DNA from: an uncultured Lachnospiraceae bacterium
GTDB lineage: Bacteria; Bacillota; Clostridia; Lachnospirales; Lachnospiraceae
Assembly: GCA_947626395.1 (NCBI GenBank)
Contig: CANQRU010000009.1
Coordinates: 23,162 to 87,161 of the forward strand
DNA length: 64,000 nucleotides
Reading direction: 5' to 3'
Both the position numbers and the translations under genes were made by a program. Below, one piece after another: positions 8,149 to 18,202 of the stretch. A model generated the notes under the pieces. It saw only the letters and a list, made by a program, of their open reading frames with translations. It was not told where the DNA came from and searched no databases. The stretch's first letter is position 1, and each line of letters begins with the position of its first letter.

Positions 8149-10503
8149 TCAACTCTCCTTTAATAAATTCAGAATTGACTCGGGCGTCAGCTCCGCATCC
8201 AAACTGTAAAAACACCTGATATCACTGTTTTTTGCCGCCAGATAACAGTCTTCATTATCAGCCGTAAAAAACGCGACTCCCGATTTTTCCCAATACAGAT
8301 CGCAGGCATATTGTTCGATGTCTCCGCTCATTCGGAACTGACAGTCTTTATGCGGTTTCTCTTTGCAGGAAAACTCTCTGTCCGCTTTTGCCAGATCAGA
8401 CAGTAACGTAATTTCCTTCTCTTCATCTGACCAGGATTTTAAGTCGTTCCAGATTTCTCGATACGAAATATCTGCCAGGGAAATGCCCATATCCGTAACA
8501 TAAAATTTATTTTTGTTCTGTCTGTCCGTCATGCCTTGATCTGTACGAATATCCGTACTCTTCCAGGAACCGCCGTTAAATAGCTGCCTGGCATAAAAGC
8601 CCATATCCCTGTTTTCATAAATGCCGACAATTGTTCCCCTGTCTAAAAAGACATTAAATTCCTCACAGCTGGTTTCCGGTACCAGAGAGCAGGAATAGCA
8701 GGCAGCAAGATTCAGCATATCTCTCCCCTGTCCCCTGCTCAGATTGCATACCGGGTCATTTGAGCAGGCCACCGCTGCCTCCATGGCTTTCCTGAAAATG
8801 CCTGGGAATATATCTGAACGCCCCTGCCGAACCAATCCGCCCATTGTACCTTCGGAGTCACCGCTCGCAGTATAAATAAGGATGCCCGCCATCTGTTTGC
8901 CTTCCGCCTGCTCGCTGCAGTACAGTCTCTCTTTCAACGAAGCAATACTGTACCCGCATTCAAAGCTCAGCTGCTTGATCAAGGCGTGGGATATTGTGTG
9001 CAGCAGAAGAAACTTCGCGGTTATTTCCCTTGGTCTCGATTCTCCGAAATAGGATGCGCGGTAATTCTCGTTAATCGTATCAATTCTGCGCTGTATTTCC
9101 GGGTGCTTCTCCTGCCATTCGGAAATTGCCGTTTCATCAAACTCGATAAATATTCCCTCTCCCCGAACTTCATACGCAGGATACCAATTTGAGTCGGACT
9201 GCTTTACGGAAACAATACGTTTCGATTCCTCGCTGTTTACAGCAGGTTCCGCAGGTTTCAAACGGGTGAATCCGACCAGAGCCTGCACCTCGCGGACTTT
9301 ATGTATCAGAGAAACATTTCTTATATACGGAATCGCATAGTCTTTTATATCCGTCTCCTCACGCACAAAATCACCGTATTCTTCTGTCGGCACTGATATT
9401 TCCCCGCTTAGCGCTTCATATTCTTCCGCCCGGTATTTGACGCTCATGGTTGTATACTCTTCTTTATCCTCAGAGGCCATCCATTTTCTTTCCAATATCG
9501 GCGTTACCTTATCTGCGCCTACCCCTATTTCCAGGGAAATGTCCTGAACATAACTTCCAATCGTACTTCTGATCACGTCAGGCAAAATGGTCTTTGGGAT
9601 CGCCGTATTTTTTTTATAATCAGCTATAGCATCTTTACATTTGGAAAACGCACTGCTTTGTTCAACCTTTTTTGTGACAAGGCTTGAATACGGAGGAATA
9701 ACCAGCGAACTTTCCGTAACAGGAAAGTAGACGGATGAACTTCCTCTCTGCAATACTTTCGGATATTTTCCGCAGTTCTCCTTTGTATGCTTCCACGGAT
9801 GTCTTCCCGTGCATCTGAAATTATACCGATCGTCATATTTTTCATCCAGCTCCTGCAGTTTATTATTGTCAAAAGCGCCCTTCAATGTGGCTCTGGCCTT
9901 GCAGGTCTCACAGGAAACAGTCAGGCCTTCCAGCCCCTCCGTTGATGACGCGCTCGTCTTAAATGTTAATGACGGTCGCGGGCATATCGGTTTTACCCCG
10001 CCCATATTTTGACAATGAACCCACTTCACCCATGGGAAATCATCAATATGACCACACTCACAGGCGGTGACGATACGTGTAACTACAAGATCCTGACCAC
10101 ATTTCGGGCACCTCATGTATTTGACCATCTCGGGATCGTTATCTAAAGTCCTTTGCTTCGCCTGTTTCCTGTAATCGCTTACCCAGTCTTTAATCGATTG
10201 AAACTTTCTGCATTTAGGGCAAAAATACCATTCGGGGAACCGCGCATAGGAGATCCCCTCCCGACAATGCGGATCATCCCGACCGCCCGGAAGCCCGAAA
10301 TAATCAACGTGCAGCACCTTCTCCAAGCGCTCATCATGTATTTCAATCACCTGTTCTTTCCAGTATTCCGGAGCGGCAGTCATTAATGTCTGGCTTTGAA
10401 AATCAACCATGGCTCCGACTCCGTACTGCAAAACGGCCTGGGATGCACGAACTGAATATGTAATACGATTTAACTGTATTTTTTTGGCAGACTCCAACGC
10501 CAT
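8149..10503 (-). CDS. drmB: DISARM protein DrmB (DUF1998)
   Basis: The 784-residue protein has several cysteine pairs likely to bind zinc (CPKC near residue 97, CPKC and CECG about 40-60 residues later, CETC). Its C-terminal DUF1998 region contains LLHTISHALIKQLS, ILIYTASGDSEGTMGGLV, and a Cys cluster CSNDPVC ... CYSCSLVPETSC. This pattern, paired with a DrmA helicase immediately upstream, is diagnostic of the DISARM core. The ATG lies one base after the drmA stop, with GAGGAGGG inside the drmA end. In studied systems DrmA and DrmB form a complex that recognises and blocks incoming phage DNA. Confidence 0.92.
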   Translation of the reverse strand: MALESAKKIQLNRITYSVRASQAVLQYGVGAMVDFQSQTLMTAAPEYWKEQVIEIHDERLEKVLHVDYFGLPGGRDDPHCREGISYARFPEWYFCPKCRKFQSIKDWVSDYRKQAKQRTLDNDPEMVKYMRCPKCGQDLVVTRIVTACECGHIDDFPWVKWVHCQNMGGVKPICPRPSLTFKTSASSTEGLEGLTVSCETCKARATLKGAFDNNKLQELDEKYDDRYNFRCTGRHPWKHTKENCGKYPKVLQRGSSSVYFPVTESSLVIPPYSSLVTKKVEQSSAFSKCKDAIADYKKNTAIPKTILPDVIRSTIGSYVQDISLEIGVGADKVTPILERKWMASEDKEEYTTMSVKYRAEEYEALSGEISVPTEEYGDFVREETDIKDYAIPYIRNVSLIHKVREVQALVGFTRLKPAEPAVNSEESKRIVSVKQSDSNWYPAYEVRGEGIFIEFDETAISEWQEKHPEIQRRIDTINENYRASYFGESRPREITAKFLLLHTISHALIKQLSFECGYSIASLKERLYCSEQAEGKQMAGILIYTASGDSEGTMGGLVRQGRSDIFPGIFRKAMEAAVACSNDPVCNLSRGQGRDMLNLAACYSCSLVPETSCEEFNVFLDRGTIVGIYENRDMGFYARQLFNGGSWKSTDIRTDQGMTDRQNKNKFYVTDMGISLADISYREIWNDLKSWSDEEKEITLLSDLAKADREFSCKEKPHKDCQFRMSGDIEQYACDLYWEKSGVAFFTADNEDCYLAAKNSDIRCFYSLDAELTPESILNLLKES

Positions 10504-10504
10504 A

Positions 10505-13500
10505 TTATTGACCCTCCTCCCAAATCAGTATATTGCCTGCTACCGTCGAGTCCACATTTCTCATGGATGTCATTGTATCGAATGCAGTGTCATTTCTGCT
10601 TGTATTAAAGGGCTTCAGTAACCGGCCTTCTCCATCGTCGGGAGTCTTGGCCATGAATTTTTCCCCGTAGTAAAAATGCTCCTCATCGTAGTTTTCAGCC
10701 AACTGTTCCCATTTTTCAAATATCGTATCTATTTCATCGGCCATTTCATCGGCATCATCTTTCATAGCGGAATTCAGACGCGACGAGATTTCAACCGCCC
10801 TTTGAATAATATAATCCTTAAGCTGAGATACCCTGTCTTTATACTCACTTCGCGTGAATTTTGCCGCCCCTTTTTCCGAACTTAATTCGTTTTCAAGCAT
10901 CCGCATCATAGCGATCATAACAGCATGGAGCGCGCGGTCTCTCGCCGGTTTGGAAAAAGGCGTCGCTCCCGTAGGTTCGACAAACTTATAAAAAGATTCA
11001 TGATACGCCTTAAACTGCTCATAGTGAGACCGGTCCCTGCTCTTCGAACCATCGTACATGGCGAACGCCATGCCCGGATAAGAGCGCCCTACCCGGCTTG
11101 ACGCCTGAATATATTCGCTCGTCAGTTTCGGTTGCCCGACCAGAAGCATTACATTCAAACGGGCCACATCAATACCTACCGAAATCATATTCGTAGCAAG
11201 CAATACATTGGACGGATATCTCTTATTGGCAATATTCTCTCCGGAATAGCTGAGTTTCTCAAGCTTGTCCAACGTTTCATTAAGCTGCGTAGTATTAATA
11301 CGGCTCGTCAGTTCATCGGCTCTTGCGATCATTCGGGCGTCTCTTGCACCTCCGAGTCTATAAGCGGTTCTCTTAATGAAATCTTTCACATCATCGTCAA
11401 CCAAAGTCGAACACTTACCCAGATCCTTCAAGCTGTTAAAATAAACCGTAAGCGTCCAATACTTATCCTTAATCTCGTCCGGCAGTTCCATCGTATTAAT
11501 CTTCTGCAGCAGCGCCGCTATCGATCTGACTTCCATCATTGCCTTTGTTTTTCCGGATGGCATCAACCCGATGTATTTCCGCCCGTAAATATTATTCTCA
11601 TAGTTGATCTGTGATTCTCTCGCAAAAAAAGAATCCTCTGCATCCAGCGCCGGGTGTGGGAACTGGCTGACCTGACGGTTATACAATGCCGAGCACTGTT
11701 CTTTCGCTCTTCTTATGGTAGCTGTCGAAGCAATTATTTTTGTACATTTTCCATTCTTCCTGCACAGCGCATCAATGGCTGCCTCATACAGACCAACCAT
11801 GGTTCCCAACGGACCGGAAATAAGATGCAATTCATCCTGAATAATGAGATCCGGCGTCCTGTTTTCCGAACAGGCGGCAAAAAAGGCACCGATTTCCTTT
11901 TTCCACGGAATCATCGCAAACTTATCGACTGTCCCGAAAAGCAGCGTGGGAGGACAGGCGTATAGCTCCTCATCAACGATCTGGATCGGAAGCTTAAGAT
12001 TGAAAAAGCAGCTTTCCTGCGGACAGAATAGTTCAAAATGCCTGTTGTTCCGCATCCTGTAACCAAAAAGTCCTTTGGCTTTTCCCTTTACATAGTCTTT
12101 TACCATTTTTGTACCGCACCACGGACACTTTAACACCTGGAACTTGTTATTCTGTTCTTTGACATACTGGAGATTGCTGCCCTGAGCATCCAGCAACGCC
12201 TTAAGCTTCTTCTTTGCGTCTTCATTCTTGTTCGGCGTATGATCATTTCCGATCCAAAGGCCAATCGTGATCTCTGAGTCGCCCAAGGGATACTTTCCGT
12301 ATTTCGGACGTCTTGAAACGGCATCCTGACGTATATATTCACAGGCGCAAATGAGCGTAGATGCCCTAGTAAACTGCTGCGCAGCCAAAAGCCGCAGCGT
12401 ATACCGCATTATTACCGTAGTTCCGCCCGATTCCGCCGCATGAGCCAGTCTACGGTAAAAGATCGTAAACGCAGTCAGGCCCAGATAAGCTTCCGTCTTT
12501 CCACCGCCGGTAGGAAACCATATTAAGTCCACGATCTCCCGCTGCAGAGAATCATCCTTAACAATAGCATCAATATCCATCAGGATAAAAGCGATTTGAA
12601 ACAAACGCCACTCATAATTATCTCCGGTAAGTCCGGCATTCGCAGCGTAATCAACAGACTCCATAAATGCGGAAACTTCCGTATCATCGGGATATCTGTC
12701 AATATTTGAGGTTTTATCCTGAAATCTCAGATGAACGCGCTGCATGAACATGGCCCTGTTCGCAAGCGTAAACGCTGTCCATGCCGCATCGTTTGTTTCT
12801 AATATACGAAGCCCGCCATTCATCCGCTCCTGCGCAGAACGGCACCCGGTAATGTTGCTCCCCGCTGCTTTTTGATACTGAGGAGCCAAATCAGATTTCT
12901 TTCTTTCTAAATAATCGATCCATCGCCCGTATGCATCGACAATTTTCTGTAATCCCGAAAGCTTTTGTGATCTTGATGCAGTTCTGTCCAAATCAGACAG
13001 ATATCTCATTGACAGCACCGATCTGTCAATGCCATAATTCTTAGGAACCGAGAAATCCATGGGCGGAATCTCGACCTCCGGGAAAAAATCATTATAAATG
13101 GATCCGTGTCCTCTTTCATCAATTTCCCATTTGACAGAGGTACCTAACCCGCTTCCGTAAACCTTTTTGTTCCTGTACTGGAGTTCCAAAGACTGTTCTT
13201 CATCGTCCAGAGAATTAAAATCCGTCAAAGCGGAATACTCTCTGAACACGAAACCATTATCCTCCGACTCGATCCTTATCGTCGGCTGGAAAATGCATTT
13301 CGCTCCGTTTGATTTTCCTTCCTCATCATTAACAAGCATGATCGTGACAGAAAAAAGATTCTCGCCGATCTTTCTTTTCAGCGCCGTTATTTTAGCGCTT
13401 GTTCCATCGAGGTTTTTGTTATCATCGGCATAATCTTTCCCCTCAAAATTCACGATCGGTTCTGCCGAATGCGGCTCCCTTACATATCCGCCTCTGAGCT

Positions 13501-14152
13501 GATCGCATAGTTTATACATAGCCGAGAAGATCCCATACTCTTCTCCGTCTGTAAAATCCTTTTCACTAATTTCCCTCACCTGTTTGCGGGTTAAAGCGAC
13601 TTTAAGTTTCAGACTGCCCTCTTCTTTATCAAAGAAAACATAAGAAGACAGTTGTTCCGGAACAGCATATGTTTCCGGAGATTCCGGGAAAAAGGGAATT
13701 CGGCAGTCCGGCAAAACGGCATGTCGGTATGTAGCAAAATCTACTTTGCAGCCTAATGTCTCCGGATCTTCAGATACCAAAAACGTCAGGCCAAAAGACG
13801 ACGGCATATTCTGCGCTGCAAGGCTGATCTCTTCGTCCAGATTGTCCTCTTCCGCAGGCGTAACTGCATCATCCGATTCCGATGGCATGACAGCTTCCGT
13901 ATTCGTTTCATCCATGTCATTCTCCGTCTCGGAAGCGGAAGCTTCCACCCGCGCCGATTCGTTGTTATCCGCATTCATCTTATTATTTCTCGGAAATAAA
14001 ATACCGATCGAATACCGGATATCAGGAGAATTCGTGATCAATTCGTGCTCCTTATCCGGCAAAGATACCTCTGACCCGGGTCCGTAAAGTTCACGTCTGA
14101 TCAGATTAATATACTCTTCTCTGGCTTTGAGATATTCTTTTGTTGTACTCAT
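10505..14152 (-). CDS. drmA: DISARM helicase DrmA
   Basis: The ATG at 14152 is chosen because AGAGGAGA lies 7 bases upstream; a TTG at 14173 is less likely. The protein has 1215 residues. After an N-terminal ~500-residue region rich in acidic residues come the SF2 helicase motifs: Walker A LIWFPTGGGKTEAYL near residue 551, DELH (IIQDELHLISGPLG) near 772, SAT-like ASTATIRRA, and the C-terminal helicase lobe with ISVGIDVARLNVMLLVGQP and QASSRVGRSYPG near 1019. The segment FVEPTGATPFSKPARDRALH is characteristic of DrmA. A CPWC and other Cys near 660-720 suggest a zinc site. It lies between drmE-like and drmB. Confidence 0.93.
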   Translation of the reverse strand: MSTTKEYLKAREEYINLIRRELYGPGSEVSLPDKEHELITNSPDIRYSIGILFPRNNKMNADNNESARVEASASETENDMDETNTEAVMPSESDDAVTPAEEDNLDEEISLAAQNMPSSFGLTFLVSEDPETLGCKVDFATYRHAVLPDCRIPFFPESPETYAVPEQLSSYVFFDKEEGSLKLKVALTRKQVREISEKDFTDGEEYGIFSAMYKLCDQLRGGYVREPHSAEPIVNFEGKDYADDNKNLDGTSAKITALKRKIGENLFSVTIMLVNDEEGKSNGAKCIFQPTIRIESEDNGFVFREYSALTDFNSLDDEEQSLELQYRNKKVYGSGLGTSVKWEIDERGHGSIYNDFFPEVEIPPMDFSVPKNYGIDRSVLSMRYLSDLDRTASRSQKLSGLQKIVDAYGRWIDYLERKKSDLAPQYQKAAGSNITGCRSAQERMNGGLRILETNDAAWTAFTLANRAMFMQRVHLRFQDKTSNIDRYPDDTEVSAFMESVDYAANAGLTGDNYEWRLFQIAFILMDIDAIVKDDSLQREIVDLIWFPTGGGKTEAYLGLTAFTIFYRRLAHAAESGGTTVIMRYTLRLLAAQQFTRASTLICACEYIRQDAVSRRPKYGKYPLGDSEITIGLWIGNDHTPNKNEDAKKKLKALLDAQGSNLQYVKEQNNKFQVLKCPWCGTKMVKDYVKGKAKGLFGYRMRNNRHFELFCPQESCFFNLKLPIQIVDEELYACPPTLLFGTVDKFAMIPWKKEIGAFFAACSENRTPDLIIQDELHLISGPLGTMVGLYEAAIDALCRKNGKCTKIIASTATIRRAKEQCSALYNRQVSQFPHPALDAEDSFFARESQINYENNIYGRKYIGLMPSGKTKAMMEVRSIAALLQKINTMELPDEIKDKYWTLTVYFNSLKDLGKCSTLVDDDVKDFIKRTAYRLGGARDARMIARADELTSRINTTQLNETLDKLEKLSYSGENIANKRYPSNVLLATNMISVGIDVARLNVMLLVGQPKLTSEYIQASSRVGRSYPGMAFAMYDGSKSRDRSHYEQFKAYHESFYKFVEPTGATPFSKPARDRALHAVMIAMMRMLENELSSEKGAAKFTRSEYKDRVSQLKDYIIQRAVEISSRLNSAMKDDADEMADEIDTIFEKWEQLAENYDEEHFYYGEKFMAKTPDDGEGRLLKPFNTSRNDTAFDTMTSMRNVDSTVAGNILIWEEGQ

Positions 14153-14169
14153 ACGGCATTCTCCTCTAA

Positions 14170-16767
14170 TCAATAATCAGACAGCGGTCTGTTTACAACG
14201 TTAATCGGAAAGCTTTCATTTATAGGAACGATCGTTTCAATATTCAAAATAACCGTAGCATCCTCTATTTTATCCGATACGATCGATGCAATCCGGTCAT
14301 TATCGCTCTTCTGACCGGTAATCTTTCGCAAAATTGCCTGTCCGATGGCAGCCCGGATTTTTTCACGTTCTCCGTAAATAACCGTTCCTGCCCGGTAACA
14401 ATCCCCGGAATGATCAAATAATTCCTCATCACCGGCGACCAAAGCAATCTGTTGAATCGAGTCTTCTTTTCTCGGTCTGACCATATGCGCATCCTCATCC
14501 AGCCAGATCATTATCGTATTCGCCTGCACGGATACGCCGTTTCTGATCATTCTCTCCGCAATCGACTTTGCGGTATCCCCTGTACGTTTCATATATTCAA
14601 CTAAAGTTGTTTTCCACTGCCTGGATTTGTAATACGCCTCGTTAACAGCGGAAGACAAAAGTCCGTTTTCTACCATATACTGAAGAATAAATTCGACTAT
14701 GTCCCGTGTTTTGGAACTACTTCTCGTAAAAACTATCGTATCTCCCTCACGGAGATCCGTTACTCCGACCTCTTTCACAAGATTCTGTTCCTCATCCAAC
14801 ACATAGGCTTTATAGTTTTTAGACAGAAGCGCTTTTTCTCCCGTATCAAACTTAATCGCCGCGATGACATCCGCCATGGATCTGCTGTCACCGTAACCGG
14901 CATAACTATGTACCGATCTGACAAAAGTCATATCGCTGAATCGATTCATCTCCTCATCGATTTTCTCAACTGCATTTATTTCATCTTCATTCGCAAGCGG
15001 CGTTTCTTCATATTCATCATCAAGTTCAATCGTGGAACGCTGATTCAGAATATGTTCTGCTTTTTTTGAATTACGGGCCTTTTTCCTAAACTTATAGCTT
15101 TCTGCATCGCAGAGCAGCACATCAATTACCCGGGACGCGCGACACCGAAAAACATCAAAACGGGTCTCTGAAATATTTCCGACAACAACAATCAGATCAT
15201 ACAGCCTGGTGTTATCAAATCGACCGGACGTTACTATTTCGACTTGATTTATATAATCCGGAAGGCACTGACGAATTTTACTCTCAATAAGAACCGCATA
15301 ATATGCTTTCGGTACTACTATCACAACATCTGATCCGAATGCTTCCTTTAATATTTGAAATAACGCTTCTTCTTTGTCTGATTTTTCATATAATTGCATA
15401 TATGCAGTTTCCAGAATATCCAATACCGTCTCCGACTTCTTTCTTAGGTACTCCGGAAACTCACGACTATAAGCCGTAATCCGGTCAAAACGCTGTGCAG
15501 GCGTTTCAATGTTAGCAATCCTGCCCTCATCAATATAACGCTCTAATTCCTCTATGGAAAACACGGCAGTCAAAAACAAGTTCATTAATGAATATGCCTG
15601 AATAACAAAGTTATCTTTGTCTTCTCCGGAATAATCCGAGGATTTAATAAAAAGCATTGCCTGCTGAAATGCCTTATAACTTTCCCAGTCCGGGAATCCG
15701 GGAATACTTATCTCGTTAATTTCTTTATCAATTATTGCGTTGATCTGATCATCCAACTGCAAAGTAAGAGAATTCTTATTAACAGATTCAAGACTGTTCG
15801 ACAGCAAAAAATCCTTCGTGCAGGCAAATACTTCCGCATCCTCATATTCGCTGATCAGTTTTCCTGATATCTCTGAATCAATATGCAAACTCAAATAAAT
15901 ATACTGTATCGACTGTCTTGACAGAAGTTCCGGTATTTCTAATTCCCCGCGCCGATATGACTCATTTCCCATAATGACCATACCAATATTCTTATTGCCG
16001 CGGCGCTGCAGCATTAATTTCCTTGCTACAGACACATTTCCCGCTATTTTAATGACGGGCTCCGCTTTTGCAGGATTTCCTTCGTACGAATACGAGCCGT
16101 TTTCCGTATAATATGAAATCGGAACCAGTTCCGTCAGTTTCACATCCGTTCCGCCAAATCGGAATGACAATCCGTTTATCAGTTCATTCGATTCATTACG
16201 CGGCATCACTACCACGGTAGAAGTATCTGTAGTTCGCGAAATATCGGAATCCTCCATCTCCAGCACAGACTTAAGAAATTCATAGCGTTTTTTACTTTCC
16301 CTTCGCAGTCCTTTTCCGTCCATCGACGTTGAATTGCCGTTATAGGGAATGATTTGCGACCAATGCTTCTTTCCAACCAGAGTTCTTTTACTTTTATCAT
16401 CCTGCTGCAAAACCACATAGGTATTTCCGTTATCACCGTTTTCAAATCCCTTGAAATAATACCTTTGACCGACAGCTCCGCTGTAATACAGAACAATATC
16501 TTCCGGCTCCAAAGAAAAAATCACATCATCTGCACTCGTTTTATTATAAAGAATATCAGAAAGCGCAGTCCACGAAAGCAGCAGCGCATCAAAACAGGCT
16601 GACCCTGTATGAAGTATAACACCGATATTGTGCTTCTTCTTTTCCATAGTAGACAGAACAAATTCAGAAAATGTCGTAAGAAGCAGTTCCTTTGAAATCA
16701 CATTGCCGTTAAGACAAATATCGCATCTTTGAAGTACTTTGCCCATAGCCTCCCGAACTGCGTCCAT
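14170..16767 (-). CDS. drmE: DrmE-like protein of class 2 DISARM
   Basis: The start at 16767 lies one base after the methyltransferase stop, with AAAGGAGA inside that gene; this gives 865 residues. No catalytic motif is obvious. The middle and C-terminal parts (DVVIVVPKAYYAVLIESKI, RLYDLIVVVGNISETRFDVF, GDTIVFTRSSSKTRDIVEFIL) suggest helicase-like folds without a visible Walker A, which is inference. The size, the position directly upstream of drmA and the adjacent cytosine methyltransferase point to DrmE, the marker of class 2 DISARM. Its codons and composition are clearly more AT-rich than the flanking housekeeping genes. Confidence 0.75.
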   Translation of the reverse strand: MDAVREAMGKVLQRCDICLNGNVISKELLLTTFSEFVLSTMEKKKHNIGVILHTGSACFDALLLSWTALSDILYNKTSADDVIFSLEPEDIVLYYSGAVGQRYYFKGFENGDNGNTYVVLQQDDKSKRTLVGKKHWSQIIPYNGNSTSMDGKGLRRESKKRYEFLKSVLEMEDSDISRTTDTSTVVVMPRNESNELINGLSFRFGGTDVKLTELVPISYYTENGSYSYEGNPAKAEPVIKIAGNVSVARKLMLQRRGNKNIGMVIMGNESYRRGELEIPELLSRQSIQYIYLSLHIDSEISGKLISEYEDAEVFACTKDFLLSNSLESVNKNSLTLQLDDQINAIIDKEINEISIPGFPDWESYKAFQQAMLFIKSSDYSGEDKDNFVIQAYSLMNLFLTAVFSIEELERYIDEGRIANIETPAQRFDRITAYSREFPEYLRKKSETVLDILETAYMQLYEKSDKEEALFQILKEAFGSDVVIVVPKAYYAVLIESKIRQCLPDYINQVEIVTSGRFDNTRLYDLIVVVGNISETRFDVFRCRASRVIDVLLCDAESYKFRKKARNSKKAEHILNQRSTIELDDEYEETPLANEDEINAVEKIDEEMNRFSDMTFVRSVHSYAGYGDSRSMADVIAAIKFDTGEKALLSKNYKAYVLDEEQNLVKEVGVTDLREGDTIVFTRSSSKTRDIVEFILQYMVENGLLSSAVNEAYYKSRQWKTTLVEYMKRTGDTAKSIAERMIRNGVSVQANTIMIWLDEDAHMVRPRKEDSIQQIALVAGDEELFDHSGDCYRAGTVIYGEREKIRAAIGQAILRKITGQKSDNDRIASIVSDKIEDATVILNIETIVPINESFPINVVNRPLSDY

Positions 16768-16768
16768 C

Positions 16769-18202
16769 TTATTCTCCTTTTCTTTCACCGTCATCTGTAA
16801 ACTGTAAATTTCTGAAGCAATAGGAACCGTCCGTATTTCGAAGGATGCAACCGGCTTCTGCCAATTGGGATACAATATGTGAAGCTCTTACCGATGATAC
16901 ATTTAAGTACGACGCTAATTCTTTGACCCGGAATTCATTACTTTCAAAATGTTGCACAATGTCAAAATATGTATTTAACGTTTTTTCTCTCAGCGTATCC
17001 GACAAAACACAATATATCTTTTTACACATCAGGAACTCATTCCCATACATCCCAAAAAGGCGTTTTTCAACTGCCGATAATCTCTTATATATCTCATCGC
17101 AGCAGTATTGTATAAATTTCGCGAACTCCTCAACAACCGGAATCGTAACGGAATTACCAAACTGCTTGAACTTCTGCACATCTGATACTTCCTGCGGGAA
17201 TGAAAACGTATCAACGCCGTCTTTATCTACAAAAGCATAACCGATAAACCCCTGAAGCCTTCCCCATTCATTAGGCGTCATTGTTCTGATACATTTACTA
17301 TTTATCCGGGACTTTTTTCCTTTCAGTTCCATTCCGCCATATTTCATTCCGTTTGCAGGATCATAAATTAAATTTCTTTCCCTTCCGGCTCCTCCGGTAG
17401 CCAAAAGCGTGTTGGCAACAGGATGTTCAATGTTCTGTGAATTTACTACCTGATATCCGAATCCGTAGCCACGTTCATGCTGCCTCACAATATGCTTTTC
17501 CAAAGTATCCAAATAGCCTGCCGATAAGAAAAACTTTGGATCGACCTCTTTATCCAGTACGTCTTTTAAATCTTTATATATTACCGTCCCCGCTCTTTCA
17601 GTCGGCGTTTCCTGCGGCAAAAAAGAAAGATACTTGCCAAAATAAGCCCGGCTGAAAGCGACAATATATACCCTTGGTCTGTTCTGCGGAATTCCGTAGT
17701 TGCGGGAATTTCTTAAAAATGCCGATCGCTTGTATCGGGGTTCACCGTTTTCATCATGTGTAATCCCGATAATATGATAATCCAGCTGCCGATCCAGCGT
17801 ATCCACGATAGTCGCAAAAGTCGATTTTCCGTCATGCGATAAAAGATTTTGTACATTTTCCAAAAAAATAACTTTCGGACCGGTTATTCGTATGATCTTT
17901 GCGATATCAAAAAAAATGGTCCCTTTCGTTTTATCTTCAAACCCCTGGCGAAGTCCGACACTGCTAAATGCCTGACAGGGAAATCCGGCTAAAAGGACAT
18001 CATAATGAAGGCTTTGAAGATACTTTTTGAATTCTTCACTGGTCACATCATTATAGGGGTTTTCACCGAATAAATGCTCGTATGTTTTACACGCCATCAC
18101 ATCTGTTTCTGCTGACGCTACATTTGTATAACCTCCGGCTAATTCAAATCCCCTGCGGATTCCGCCAATACCTGCACACAAATCTATAGTTTTAAGATTC
18201 AT
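16769..18202 (-). CDS. drmMII: DNA cytosine-5 methyltransferase (DrmMII-like)
   Basis: The 477-residue protein shows all the order-typical motifs of Dcm-type enzymes: motif I DLCAGIGG (7-14), motif IV GFPCQAFSSVG with catalytic Cys76, motif VI ENV (115-117), motif VIII QNRPRVYIVAF, and C-terminal motifs RTMTPNEWGRLQGF and QFGNSVTIPV. The target-recognition part lies around 200-300. An extra ~75-residue tail (VQHFESNEFRVKELASYLNV and on) looks like a winged helix, unusual for this family. The ATG shares its first base with the stop of the Vsr-like gene (TAATG), implying coupled translation. Its expected role is marking host DNA as self within DISARM. Confidence 0.93.
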   Translation of the reverse strand: MNLKTIDLCAGIGGIRRGFELAGGYTNVASAETDVMACKTYEHLFGENPYNDVTSEEFKKYLQSLHYDVLLAGFPCQAFSSVGLRQGFEDKTKGTIFFDIAKIIRITGPKVIFLENVQNLLSHDGKSTFATIVDTLDRQLDYHIIGITHDENGEPRYKRSAFLRNSRNYGIPQNRPRVYIVAFSRAYFGKYLSFLPQETPTERAGTVIYKDLKDVLDKEVDPKFFLSAGYLDTLEKHIVRQHERGYGFGYQVVNSQNIEHPVANTLLATGGAGRERNLIYDPANGMKYGGMELKGKKSRINSKCIRTMTPNEWGRLQGFIGYAFVDKDGVDTFSFPQEVSDVQKFKQFGNSVTIPVVEEFAKFIQYCCDEIYKRLSAVEKRLFGMYGNEFLMCKKIYCVLSDTLREKTLNTYFDIVQHFESNEFRVKELASYLNVSSVRASHIVSQLAEAGCILRNTDGSYCFRNLQFTDDGERKGE

